Source: Acinetobacter sp. ANC 4648
GTDB lineage: Bacteria; Pseudomonadota; Gammaproteobacteria; Pseudomonadales; Moraxellaceae
Length of the DNA: 64,000 nt
Assembly (NCBI RefSeq): GCF_002135345.1
Contig: NZ_NEGI01000001.1
Span: forward strand, 62,001-126,000
Reading direction: 5' to 3'
Each line of letters begins with the position of its first letter. Within the stretch, counting starts at the first letter, position 1. A model generated the notes under the pieces. The model saw nothing but the letters and a program-made list of their open reading frames with translations, was not told the origin of the DNA and searched no databases. Below, one piece after another: positions 37,441 through 45,830 of this stretch. Made by a program: the position numbers and the translations under genes.

Positions 37441-37770
37441 ATGAGCTTCTTTATTTCTTCTGCTCACGCTGCACCAGCGGCTGCACAAGGTCCAAGCATG
37501 ATGGCGAACATCTTAATGATCGCGGTATTCGTGGCAATCTTCTATTTCCTCATTTGGCGTCCTCAAGCAAAACGTGCAAAAGAACATCGCACTTTAGTGG
37601 AAAGCTTAGGCGTAGGCAGTGAAGTTGTATTTGCGGGTGGCTTAATGGGTCGTATCACCAAGATCGAAGGTGATTTTGCAGTGGTTGAGCTAAATCGTGG
37701 TAACGAAGTTAAAATCCAGCGTGCGAGTGTCATTTCAGTATTGCCTGAAGGCACACTAAATAACCTTTAA
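37441..37770 (+). CDS. yajC: Sec translocon accessory subunit YajC
   Basis: 109-residue inner-membrane protein that associates with SecDF. It has a single transmembrane helix (about 20-40, MMANILMIAVFVAIFYFLIW) followed by RPQAKRAKEHRTLVESLGVGSEVVFAGGLMGRITKIEGDFAVVEL, the typical soluble domain. It lies between tgt and secD as in most gammaproteobacteria. A strong terminator-like hairpin separates it from secD. The start ATG follows GGAAAC. Confidence 0.95.
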   Translation: MSFFISSAHAAPAAAQGPSMMANILMIAVFVAIFYFLIWRPQAKRAKEHRTLVESLGVGSEVVFAGGLMGRITKIEGDFAVVELNRGNEVKIQRASVISVLPEGTLNNL

Positions 37771-37780
37771 TCATAAAACA

Positions 37781-37805
37781 GTCGTGCTATTAAGCACGAC
37801 TTTTT
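37781..37805 (+). terminator. Intrinsic terminator or attenuator between yajC and secD
   Basis: Perfect 8-base GC-containing stem GTCGTGCT / AGCACGAC with a 4-base loop, followed directly by TTTTT and then CATTTT. It is 19 bases upstream of the secD ATG. It would reduce or regulate transcription from yajC into secDF. Confidence 0.75.
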
Positions 37806-37824
37806 CATTTTAAGAAGAAAGCAA

Positions 37825-39726
37825 ATGCGTTACCCAGCATGGAAATATATACTGATTGTGGTTATTCTCATCATCAGTACATTATACGCACTGCCAAGTT
37901 TGTATCCTGATGAACCTGCTGTTCAAATTTCTGGTGCCAAGGCTGGTACTGTAATTGATCAGAGCGTTATACAAAAAGCAGAGCAAATTTTAAAAAACGA
38001 AAATATTAGCAGTCATGATAATACTTTCAGCAAAAATGCCGCACTCCTTCGTTTAAACTCATCAGAGGCTCAATTAAAAGCCAAAGTTGCTTTAACCGAT
38101 GGACTCGGTGAAAACTATACTGTTGCACTCAACCTTGCACCAACCACACCTGAGTGGTTGCAAAAAATTGGTGCTAAACCAATGAAGCTCGGTTTGGACT
38201 TACGTGGTGGTGTTCATTTCTTACTTGAAGTAGATATGGACAAAGCGATTGCGCAACGTATGGAAACATCTGAGACAGATTTACGTCGTGAATTCCGTGA
38301 CAATAAAATTAAATTTAATAGTTTGTCATTAAATAACAATGCTATTACTGTACAGTTTGCAAACAATGATGACCGTGCTAATGCGATGGATTTTTTACGT
38401 CGTAATGGCAACAAATATACGCAACAAGCGATTGCAACAGATACTGGTTCTACGCTGAAATTGACCTATAGCGATGCGACTAAGCAAGAAATTCAATCTT
38501 ATGCATTAAATCAAAACTTAACCACATTACGTAATCGTATTAATGAGTTAGGTGTAGCAGAAGCACTCGTACAAAGCCAAGGTAGCAACCGTATTGTGGT
38601 TGAACTTCCGGGTGTACAAGATACGGCTGAAGCAAAACGTGTTTTGGGTCGTACTGCAAACTTAGAATTCCGCTTAGTTTCTGATTTAAATGATCAATAT
38701 ATTGATCCTTATACAGGTAAATTGAATGGACAGTCTCTACCTCCAGGTACTGAAGCTTTCGCCTATCAAGCCCTAGATAGTGGCCGAGAAATACTGCTTA
38801 ACCGTAATCGTATTTTAACTGGCGAACGTGTTCAAAATGCAGCGAGTGGATTCAGTCAAGATTCTGGTGGTGCCGAAGTTAATATTACTTTGGATAGTGC
38901 TGGTGGAAAACTGATGGCAGATGCAACTCGCAATGCTGTAGGTAAACGCATGGCGATTTTGTTTATTGAAAATAAACAAAAAGTAAGTACCGTGACTGAT
39001 CCTGTGACAGGTGTACAAACTGAAGTACGTACCCCTTATGCAGAATCTGTTGTGCTCAGCGCACCAAACATTCAAGCCGTACTGGGTGCACAATTCCGTA
39101 TTACTGGAATGAGTTCACCGCAAGAAGCTGCTGAACTTGCATTAATGCTTCGTGCCGGTGCTTTAGCTGCTCCAATGTATTTTGTCGAAGAGCGTGTAGT
39201 TGGGCCGAGTCTAGGACAAGAAAACATTGATAAAGGTGTGCTTTCAACACAAGTTGGTTTCATTCTTGTGGCCCTGTGGATGGTTGTGTTCTTCCGTTTA
39301 TTTGGTCTAATTGCAGATTTTGCCTTAGTCATTAACTTAGCCATGATTCTAACAGTCATGTCTTGGATTGGCGCATCACTCACCCTACCCGGTATTGCAG
39401 GTATCGTAATTACCATTGGTATGGCCGTCGATGCCAACGTGCTAATTTGTGAACGAATACGAGAAGAAATCCGCTGGGGTGCATCGCCTAAGCAGGCCAT
39501 TATTGCCGGTTATGATCGAGCCTATAACACAATTTTTGACTCGAACTTAACCACCTTCTTGGTTGCATTCATTTTATTCGCGATTGGTACTGGTCCAATC
39601 AAAGGCTTTGCCGTAACACTGATGATTGGTATTGTATGCTCGATGTTTACAGCGATTACTGTAACACGTGCCATCATCCAACTCATTTACGGTAAAAAAC
39701 GTAATTTGAAAAAGTTGAGCATTTAG
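37825..39726 (+). CDS. secD: Protein translocase subunit SecD
   Basis: 633-residue RND-like subunit that uses the proton gradient to help pull secreted proteins through SecYEG. It has an N-terminal transmembrane helix (about 6-24) and a large periplasmic head with KLGLDLRGGVHFLLEVD (motif D1, about 122-138) and LRNRINELGVAEALVQSQGSNRIVVELPG. The C-terminal five-helix bundle contains GIAGIVITIGMAVDANVLICERIREEI (motif D4) and FDSNLTTFLVAFILFAIGTGPIKGFA. The length agrees with other gammaproteobacterial SecD. SecF starts eight bases downstream. Confidence 0.97.
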   Translation: MRYPAWKYILIVVILIISTLYALPSLYPDEPAVQISGAKAGTVIDQSVIQKAEQILKNENISSHDNTFSKNAALLRLNSSEAQLKAKVALTDGLGENYTVALNLAPTTPEWLQKIGAKPMKLGLDLRGGVHFLLEVDMDKAIAQRMETSETDLRREFRDNKIKFNSLSLNNNAITVQFANNDDRANAMDFLRRNGNKYTQQAIATDTGSTLKLTYSDATKQEIQSYALNQNLTTLRNRINELGVAEALVQSQGSNRIVVELPGVQDTAEAKRVLGRTANLEFRLVSDLNDQYIDPYTGKLNGQSLPPGTEAFAYQALDSGREILLNRNRILTGERVQNAASGFSQDSGGAEVNITLDSAGGKLMADATRNAVGKRMAILFIENKQKVSTVTDPVTGVQTEVRTPYAESVVLSAPNIQAVLGAQFRITGMSSPQEAAELALMLRAGALAAPMYFVEERVVGPSLGQENIDKGVLSTQVGFILVALWMVVFFRLFGLIADFALVINLAMILTVMSWIGASLTLPGIAGIVITIGMAVDANVLICERIREEIRWGASPKQAIIAGYDRAYNTIFDSNLTTFLVAFILFAIGTGPIKGFAVTLMIGIVCSMFTAITVTRAIIQLIYGKKRNLKKLSI

Positions 39727-39733
39727 GAGATCG

Positions 39734-40699
39734 ATGATGACTGAAGTGACTCAACCTAAAAAATACGGTCGTCCAGATGATGAACGCGTAATTAACTTTA
39801 TGAAGATTGCCAAACCTGCGGCAATCATTTCCATCATCTTGACTATTGCGAGCCTTTTCTTTATTACCACTAAAGGTCTCAACCTCGGTTTAGACTTTAC
39901 TGGTGGTATTTCAGCTGAGCTAAACTACAGCAAACCAGTAAAATCTGCTGAGGTTGTCGCTGCTTTAGATAAAGCAGGCTTTCATGATCCCGTGGTGCAA
40001 ACCATTGGTACTGACCGCGACTTGATCGTCCGTATGCCAGCACAAGATAATGTCAAGGTCGATGATTTAAGCAACGCCATTACCCAAGCAGTCCAATTAC
40101 CAAACAATACGGCAACCGTACAAAAAGTCGATGTTGTTGGTGGGCAAGTCGGAAATGAACTTTACATTCGTTCAGCGGGTGCTGTAGCACTTGCGATGTT
40201 ACTGATGCTAGTTTACGTGACGATCCGCTTCGAATTTAAATTGGCTGTAGGTGCGGTACTTTCACTGCTACATGACGTGATTGTGACTTTAGGTATTTTT
40301 GCCATGATGCAATGGCCATTTGACTTAACCGTTCTTGCGGCAGTCTTGGCTTTAATCGGTTTCTCACTTAACGATAATATCGTGGTATCAGATCGTATCC
40401 GTGAAAATTTCCGAAAAATTCGTGGTGCAACACCTTTAGAGATCGTCAATATTGCACTGACTGAAACCTTAAAACGTACCATTCATACCTCAATGACCTT
40501 ATTGCTTGTGGTTCTTGCAATGATGTTCTTAGGTGGTGATGGCTTACATTGGTTCTCAGTTGCGATGTTTGTTGGGGTGTTTGTAGGTACGTATTCATCT
40601 ATCTACATTGGTACTGCGTTCGCTTTATGGCGTGGTCTAAACCGTCAGGACTTTATCGTACAAGTTAAACCTGAGTTTGATGAACAAGAAATTCCTTAA
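39734..40699 (+). CDS. secF: Protein translocase subunit SecF
   Basis: 321-residue partner of SecD. It has an N-terminal helix (about 29-47) followed by GLNLGLDFTGGISAELNY, a small periplasmic domain, and the conserved VLALIGFSLNDNIVVSDRIRENFRKIRG and LKRTIHTSMTLLLVVLAMM blocks in the membrane bundle. An AGGAG ribosome-binding site overlaps the end of secD. Two consecutive ATGs (39734, 39737) are possible starts, the second having the better seven-base spacing. A strong terminator follows. Confidence 0.97.
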   Translation: MMTEVTQPKKYGRPDDERVINFMKIAKPAAIISIILTIASLFFITTKGLNLGLDFTGGISAELNYSKPVKSAEVVAALDKAGFHDPVVQTIGTDRDLIVRMPAQDNVKVDDLSNAITQAVQLPNNTATVQKVDVVGGQVGNELYIRSAGAVALAMLLMLVYVTIRFEFKLAVGAVLSLLHDVIVTLGIFAMMQWPFDLTVLAAVLALIGFSLNDNIVVSDRIRENFRKIRGATPLEIVNIALTETLKRTIHTSMTLLLVVLAMMFLGGDGLHWFSVAMFVGVFVGTYSSIYIGTAFALWRGLNRQDFIVQVKPEFDEQEIP

Positions 40700-40711
40700 T
40701 CATTCAAAGCT

Positions 40712-40745
40712 AAAAAAGCCCATCACCTGATGGGCTTTTTTATAT
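40712..40745 (+). terminator. Terminator of secF, also facing the end of the aryl polyene operon
   Basis: Stem AAAAAAGCCCATCA / TGATGGGCTTTTTT with a 2-base loop. The A and T tracts on both flanks make it bidirectional between secF and the minus-strand phosphopantetheinyl transferase gene ending at 40781. Confidence 0.9.
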
Positions 40746-40780
40746 TTACTATTTTCACACACCGCTATGCTAAAAATATT

Positions 40781-41434
40781 TTAATGCTGAATCACTTTAA
40801 TTTGTGGAAAAGCAAAGCCTTTACAGGACTGCTCTGCTCTCCAAGCAATTGTCAACATGCTGTGTGCAAGCTGATAATTTTGATAAGCAAATGTACCAAT
40901 ATCAGGATGCTGACACATACCACCATCACTTAGAGCATGCACTTGAGTATCTAGCTCATTCAAGCTTAAACGAATACCTAAACCTGATGCTTTGAGTACG
41001 GCTTCCTTTGTCGTCCATACTTTAAACCAATGCACAGGATCAAAATTTAAGGATTCCCAAGTCTCATACTCATTAGGATGAAACGCATGTTTTGCTAAAG
41101 CTTCAAAACGTACTTTACGATCTAAATCTTCAATATCGATACCCAGATCTTGAATCTGTTGTGACAATGCGAGCGCATAATTTTTTTGACTATGAGAATG
41201 GTTAAATGAATATTTTGGAAAGTTAATTAAATAAGGCTTTCCATACTCAGTTTTAGCAAAATCTAGCGTTGCGATTTCTTGATGAAAAAATGTCGCTATA
41301 TATTGATTACGTTGTTGATCAATACATTGTTTTCTATAAGCATTGAATCTGGAGAAATCCAAAAAATTAGAGCGATCCAAGGATATAAATTGAGTCAATG
41401 TGTGAACATGAATTTGAATGGTACGTTGTTTCAT
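40781..41434 (-). CDS. 4'-phosphopantetheinyl transferase (aryl polyene cluster)
   Basis: 217-residue Sfp-type enzyme that attaches phosphopantetheine to the Ser of acyl carrier proteins. The motifs are LGIDIEDLDRKVRFEALAKHAF (metal-binding Asp, Glu) and WFKVWTTKEAVLKASGLGI (the WxxKEA motif). It is the last gene of the 17 kb minus-strand cluster and would activate the two ACPs encoded at 56113 and 56371. A 210-base gap with a small coding-like remnant separates it from the ketosynthase upstream. Confidence 0.85.
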   Translation of the reverse strand: MKQRTIQIHVHTLTQFISLDRSNFLDFSRFNAYRKQCIDQQRNQYIATFFHQEIATLDFAKTEYGKPYLINFPKYSFNHSHSQKNYALALSQQIQDLGIDIEDLDRKVRFEALAKHAFHPNEYETWESLNFDPVHWFKVWTTKEAVLKASGLGIRLSLNELDTQVHALSDGGMCQHPDIGTFAYQNYQLAHSMLTIAWRAEQSCKGFAFPQIKVIQH

Positions 41435-41465
41435 TAATTCAATTTATCCCACTTAAATATCAAAC

Positions 41466-41582
41466 TTAGAACTTAAGTAAACCATCTAAAATTCCATCCT
41501 CAACTACTCGTTGTAATCCATCTTCAAAGGCAAAATGATGGATGTCATCTGCTGCTTGGGCGAAAATGAACCCTCCACAACA
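41466..41582 (-). pseudogene. Coding-like remnant, no start codon
   Basis: Between the phosphopantetheinyl transferase and the ketosynthase, one minus-strand frame reads GGFIFAQAADDIHHFAFEDG followed by LQRVVEDGILDGLLKF and a stop at 41466. It is preceded in frame by TGA at 41583 and has no usable start codon. The composition is protein-like. It may be the tail of a gene deleted from the cluster; I do not recognise the family. Confidence 0.35.
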
Positions 41583-41644
41583 TCATGTTATAACCACCAC
41601 ACACAGCATTGTTTAATTAACATTTTGATGCACGATTTTTATAG

Positions 41645-42865
41645 TTAGATCCGTTTAAAAATGATCGAGGTATTAATTCCACCAAATGCAAAATTATTAC
41701 TCATGAATATTTCAGCATTGATCGATCGAATTTGGCCCACGATATAGTCCAAGTCTCCACATTGTGGATCTATAGTCTCTAAATTTAACGTGGGAATAAA
41801 ACTGTTCCGATGCATCATTTCTAAACACAACCACGCTTCAATTGCACCACACGCACCTAAAGTATGACCAAAATAGCTCTTTAATGAGCTAATCGGTTTT
41901 TTACCTAATATTCGTGCAGTTGCTTGTGTTTCTGCAATATCACCTTGATCAGTTGAAGTGCCATGCGCATTTACATAATCAATCGCATCAGCCGAAATAT
42001 CAGCATCTTTAAGCGCCAATTGCATACAGCGCCCCATCATTTCAGTGTCTGGACGTGTTACATGCTGACCATCGGTATTGCTACCATAACCAATAATTTC
42101 AGCATACATTTTTGCGCCACGAGCTTTTGCATGTTCATATTCTTCTAGAATTAAACAACCTGCACCCTCGCCCACGACCAATCCATCACGATTAGCATCA
42201 AAAGGACGCGGCGACTTTTCAGGCTGATGGTTCATGCCACTGGTAGCCAGCAATACATCAAATACTGCCGTACCTGCAGCACTCAATTCTTCTGCGCCTC
42301 CTGCAAGCATCACAGTCTGTTTACCATATTTAATCGCTTCATAGGCTTGACCAATCGCCATTGATCCCGAGGTACAAGCACTTGAGGTCGGTAAAGTCAG
42401 CCCTTTCAACCCAAAATATACAGTCATATTCACAGCACTGGTATGTGACATCATTCGAATATAAGTGGTTGCATTCATTTTGCCCATATTCTGCTCTAAG
42501 AGCATACTGCCGAATTCCGCCACAGCATCAACACTACCAGCAGATGAGCCAAAAGCGACTCCAGTTTCACCGTTGACTAAAATAGGGTCATGAAGTAATC
42601 CAGCATCAGTTAATGCTTTTTCTGCACTAATTACAGACATTAATGCCACTCGCCCCATCCCACGAGTTACTTTCCGATTAAAGTGCTTCGGGATATAAAA
42701 AGATTCTACTGGCCCTGCAATCTTGCATCTTAAATCGGTGAATACCTCCCATTCTGGCATATAACGTATGCCACTTTTAGCTTGTTCGAATTGGGTAAAG
42801 ATAGCATCCGCCGTTTCTCCCAAAGACGTAATGCCTGCCATTCCTGTGACCACAACACGCTTCAT
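41645..42865 (-). CDS. Beta-ketoacyl-ACP synthase, FabF-like (aryl polyene cluster)
   Basis: 406-residue elongating ketosynthase. The catalytic triad is complete: Cys164 (SSACTSGS), His302 (NAHGTSTDQGD) and His335 (SYFGHTLGACGAIE). In aryl polyene pathways such enzymes condense malonyl-ACP onto the growing polyene. It overlaps the ketoreductase gene by one base, so translation is coupled. One of two full ketosynthases in the cluster; the other, at 44058, is more divergent. Which one pairs with the chain-length-factor-like protein at 57415 is not decided by sequence. Confidence 0.88.
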   Translation of the reverse strand: MKRVVVTGMAGITSLGETADAIFTQFEQAKSGIRYMPEWEVFTDLRCKIAGPVESFYIPKHFNRKVTRGMGRVALMSVISAEKALTDAGLLHDPILVNGETGVAFGSSAGSVDAVAEFGSMLLEQNMGKMNATTYIRMMSHTSAVNMTVYFGLKGLTLPTSSACTSGSMAIGQAYEAIKYGKQTVMLAGGAEELSAAGTAVFDVLLATSGMNHQPEKSPRPFDANRDGLVVGEGAGCLILEEYEHAKARGAKMYAEIIGYGSNTDGQHVTRPDTEMMGRCMQLALKDADISADAIDYVNAHGTSTDQGDIAETQATARILGKKPISSLKSYFGHTLGACGAIEAWLCLEMMHRNSFIPTLNLETIDPQCGDLDYIVGQIRSINAEIFMSNNFAFGGINTSIIFKRI

Positions 42866-43590
42866 TAAATCAGCCCTCCATTCACAGAAATTACCTGACG
42901 GGTTATATAACTAGCTTCATCACTGCACAAAAATTTCACCAGACTTGCGACTTCATCGACATGCCCCATCCGTTGCATTGGAATCATATTCAGCGCATGT
43001 TCCTTCACCTCATCGGTAACCATTTCTGTTTCAATCAATCCAGGTGCAACACAATTCACGGTGATTTTGCGTTTTGCCAATTCTAAAGAAAGTGCTTTGG
43101 TCGCACCAATCAATCCAGATTTAGCAGCACTATAATTAACTTGCCCTCGGTTTCCCATAATGCCTGACACAGAAGACATGGTGACGATTCGCCCTCCTTT
43201 TTTTAAACGAATCATCGGCATGACCAGCGGTTTTAAAATATTATAAAAACCATCTAATGAAGTACTAATGACGTCATCCCAATCTTGGTCGGTTAATGCA
43301 GGAAAAGCAGCATCATGTGTGATGCCTGCATTCAGGACAACGCCATAAAATGCACCATGTTCAGCAATGTCCTGCTCTAGCAACTGTTGCGTTAGCGCAC
43401 GGTCTGTCACATCACATAATAAATAATGACTATTTTGACCTAGAGCCTGAATCTGCTCAACCACCTCTTGTGCTTCTCGCTGTTTAGAACGCGCATGCAC
43501 CGTGATATCAAATCCAGCTTGCGCCAATTGTAAGGCGATGGCTTTGCCAATTCCGCGGCTTGAACCCGTTACTAAAATTCTTCTCGTCAC
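42865..43590 (-). CDS. 3-oxoacyl-ACP reductase, FabG-like (aryl polyene cluster)
   Basis: 241-residue short-chain dehydrogenase/reductase with the cofactor motif TGSSRGIGKAIA (residues 8-19), LNAGIT, and the active-site Ser/Tyr/Lys in MSSVSGIMGNRGQVNYSAAKSG. The C-terminus VISVNGGLI is FabG-like. It would reduce the beta-keto group after each condensation, before dehydration to the conjugated double bond. It overlaps the next gene by one base and lies nine bases after the dehydratase-like gene. Confidence 0.88.
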   Translation of the reverse strand: MTRRILVTGSSRGIGKAIALQLAQAGFDITVHARSKQREAQEVVEQIQALGQNSHYLLCDVTDRALTQQLLEQDIAEHGAFYGVVLNAGITHDAAFPALTDQDWDDVISTSLDGFYNILKPLVMPMIRLKKGGRIVTMSSVSGIMGNRGQVNYSAAKSGLIGATKALSLELAKRKITVNCVAPGLIETEMVTDEVKEHALNMIPMQRMGHVDEVASLVKFLCSDEASYITRQVISVNGGLI

Positions 43591-43599
43591 AATATTACC

Positions 43600-44061
43600 C
43601 TAATTATTTTCTATATTTACACGCTTTGATTCAGACAACTCGACAGGTTCATAAACACTGAGCATGGCTTGAATGGTATGATCTTCATATTGAATTTCAC
43701 AACAAAATTGTCCCAAACCTTCATGTAAGTATTGTCTTCTAGCTGTAATTTTAACCGTTTTTCCACATTCAAAATATGCTATAGGTAAATGTAATTTACG
43801 TGTACCAAGCAAAAAACCAATTTTAGGCGTGTGTCCTAATTGTTGACCTTTTGAGCCAGCATATAAACTGATGGTTTGTGCCATAAGCTCAATACTGGCC
43901 CATGTCGGTAAACCTTGAACATCACAAAACATTAATTCAGGTGTAATTAATAACTCAGCCACTGCAAAGTCATCCCCGAATTCAAGTACATGGTCGATAA
44001 AAATCATTGGTTTTTCATGTGGAATAAAATCAGTTGCACTGACTTTCGTATTTATTGTCAT
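43600..44061 (-). CDS. Hotdog dehydratase-like protein, partner type (aryl polyene cluster)
   Basis: 153-residue hotdog-fold protein of the 3-hydroxyacyl-ACP dehydratase group. IPHEKPMIFIDHVLEFG at 13-29 is the family opening, and Glu58 in LPTWASIELMAQ sits at the position of the catalytic acidic residue on the hotdog helix. The catalytic-His motif of FabZ/FabA (HFPxxPVxPGV) is absent. In aryl polyene systems the dehydratase is described as a heteromer of two hotdog proteins. The complementary His-bearing half appears here as a domain of the protein at 53822. It overlaps the ketosynthase gene by four bases. Confidence 0.8.
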   Translation of the reverse strand: MTINTKVSATDFIPHEKPMIFIDHVLEFGDDFAVAELLITPELMFCDVQGLPTWASIELMAQTISLYAGSKGQQLGHTPKIGFLLGTRKLHLPIAYFECGKTVKITARRQYLHEGLGQFCCEIQYEDHTIQAMLSVYEPVELSESKRVNIENN

Positions 44062-45272
44062 TTCACTTTTGTTCCAAAGATTAAGCTGATATTACTACCA
44101 CCAAAAGCAAACGAATTTGACATCACGTAGTCAATCCGCTGATCTAATTGAGCATCTTCAACATAATGAAGATCGTCCAATTCAACATCGCATACACCAT
44201 GATGATGTAAGGGTAACCAGCTTTGATCCTTTAAAACTTGCGTACAAATAAAAGCTTCAATTGCACCTGCCGCACCTAAGCAATGCCCTGTTTGATGCTT
44301 GGTACTGCTTAATGGCACATGATAATCTGTAAAAACTTGGCGGACGGCTTTAACTTCCATCGCATCATTTTGTGGGGTTGCCGTACCATGCATATTCAAA
44401 TAGCCAATTTCACTTGGATTAAGCCCAGCTTGAGTCAATGCTCGTTGCATAGCCTGAGCAGCTCCTTGACCCTCAGGATGCGGTGCTGAAATATGCCATG
44501 CATCCATTGATTCACCCGTGGAAAGTAACATCACCTCGGCATTTTCTTTGGACAATAGAAACAAAGCCGCGGCTTCACCAATATTGATGCCATCTCGCTG
44601 CTGACCACATGGCCTACAAATACCATTGGATAAACTTTCTAAGCTATTAAATCCATTTAAAGTTAGTTTACACAAGGTGTCTACGCCACCAACTAACACC
44701 ACATCAGCAAGTCCCGCATTAATTAAACGCTGCCCTGCTGCAAATGTTTTGGCGCCAGATGAACATGCTGTCGAAATAGTATAAGCCAAACCCTCCCAAC
44801 CTAAATACTGTTGTAACGCTTTGGCAAGACAGCCCATTTCTTGCTTGTGTTGAGATACATCTACATCAATATGACCGCTAAAATATTCAGCTAATACCGG
44901 CTCATTGTCTGCAATGCCTGAGGTCGATGTTCCCAAAACAATAGCAAGGCGAGAGCGATCAAAACGTTGTGCATAATACTGAATCTCTTGCTCAATTTTT
45001 TGCAATGCAGTCAATGCAAAACGTAAATTACGACTATCTACATACTGTAATGATTTAGGCACTTGCTCCAATAAGTCAGCTTGAAATGCCCCAACCCATA
45101 CACTCTTCTCAGGAATCAAGCCACTCGTGAAAGTTAAACATGTTTCATGTTGAGTAAGCTGTTGTTGTAACTGTTCTACCGTAGAACCCAATGCAGATAG
45201 CCCCACTGAAAATTGAATTCCAACCGCAGAATTTTGTCGCATCATCATGCTTGTCTCTATTTTTTTAATCAT
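44058..45272 (-). CDS. Beta-ketoacyl-ACP synthase (aryl polyene cluster, second)
   Basis: 404-residue ketosynthase with Cys170 (STACSSGAKTF), His295 (NMHGTATPQNDAME) and His330 (STKHQTGHCLGAAGAIEA), so the catalytic triad is complete. The N-terminus is shorter and less canonical than in FabF (MIKKIETSMMMRQNS, with several possible ATG starts). Its role could be initiation from the aryl-ACP starter or elongation. The ATGA overlap with the downstream dehydratase-like gene shows tight coupling. Confidence 0.85.
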   Translation of the reverse strand: MIKKIETSMMMRQNSAVGIQFSVGLSALGSTVEQLQQQLTQHETCLTFTSGLIPEKSVWVGAFQADLLEQVPKSLQYVDSRNLRFALTALQKIEQEIQYYAQRFDRSRLAIVLGTSTSGIADNEPVLAEYFSGHIDVDVSQHKQEMGCLAKALQQYLGWEGLAYTISTACSSGAKTFAAGQRLINAGLADVVLVGGVDTLCKLTLNGFNSLESLSNGICRPCGQQRDGINIGEAAALFLLSKENAEVMLLSTGESMDAWHISAPHPEGQGAAQAMQRALTQAGLNPSEIGYLNMHGTATPQNDAMEVKAVRQVFTDYHVPLSSTKHQTGHCLGAAGAIEAFICTQVLKDQSWLPLHHHGVCDVELDDLHYVEDAQLDQRIDYVMSNSFAFGGSNISLIFGTKVK

Positions 45273-45281
45273 GATGGCATC

Positions 45282-45830
45282 CTACTCATTATTTTCCAAA
45301 GTATTGGGCACAGCACTAAACACCATTTGATAAGGCACTTGTATATTTTCAAGTTCAATATAATCAGCAAGATAATGAATATGTAAAACTAATTGCTGAT
45401 TGATCAGGATCCTTTTATTTTTTTCACCATTATATTGAATAGTCACCTGATCATGATGCAATTTAGCAAAGTTTGGATAGGTCGCAAATAAAACATCGCG
45501 GACAACAAAATCAAAAGGCAATAACCGCATTGACTCAATCCGTTGTTCAACTTTCACCTGTTGACCATCAAATTTGAGTTTAAACAACTGTTGACCCGTT
45601 AAACTCAGTGCAACTAAATCTAAGTTTCGCCCTTGCTGTTGTTGATATAACAAAAAACTAAAACTATGCTGTTGCCACTGTACTTCAACTAAATCTTGCC
45701 GTTGGTAGGATTGAACCATCCATTGTGACGAAGCCAGACCTTGGGCTTTAGGTAGCAATGCTTGGCATCCACTCAGATTTAATCCAATCATGATCCCTAG
45801 CCATATCTGCACCCATCTTAAGTGCATCAT
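45282..45830 (-). CDS. DUF3261-type lipoprotein (aryl polyene cluster)
   Basis: 182-residue predicted outer-membrane lipoprotein. The signal peptide MMHLRWVQIWLGIMIGLNLSGC ends in a lipobox with Cys22. The mature part is beta-rich (SFSFLLYQQQQGRNLDLVALSLTGQQLFKLKFDG) and fits the DUF3261 family that recurs in aryl polyene clusters. It may help place the lipid-linked pigment in the outer membrane (inference). It overlaps the flavoprotein gene by four bases and ends nine bases before the ketosynthase gene. Confidence 0.75.
   Translation of the reverse strand: MMHLRWVQIWLGIMIGLNLSGCQALLPKAQGLASSQWMVQSYQRQDLVEVQWQQHSFSFLLYQQQQGRNLDLVALSLTGQQLFKLKFDGQQVKVEQRIESMRLLPFDFVVRDVLFATYPNFAKLHHDQVTIQYNGEKNKRILINQQLVLHIHYLADYIELENIQVPYQMVFSAVPNTLENNE

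Noticed and set aside
39072..39500. 142-residue minus-strand open frame inside secD
   Set aside because: Antisense to conserved SecD membrane motifs; a shadow of its codons.
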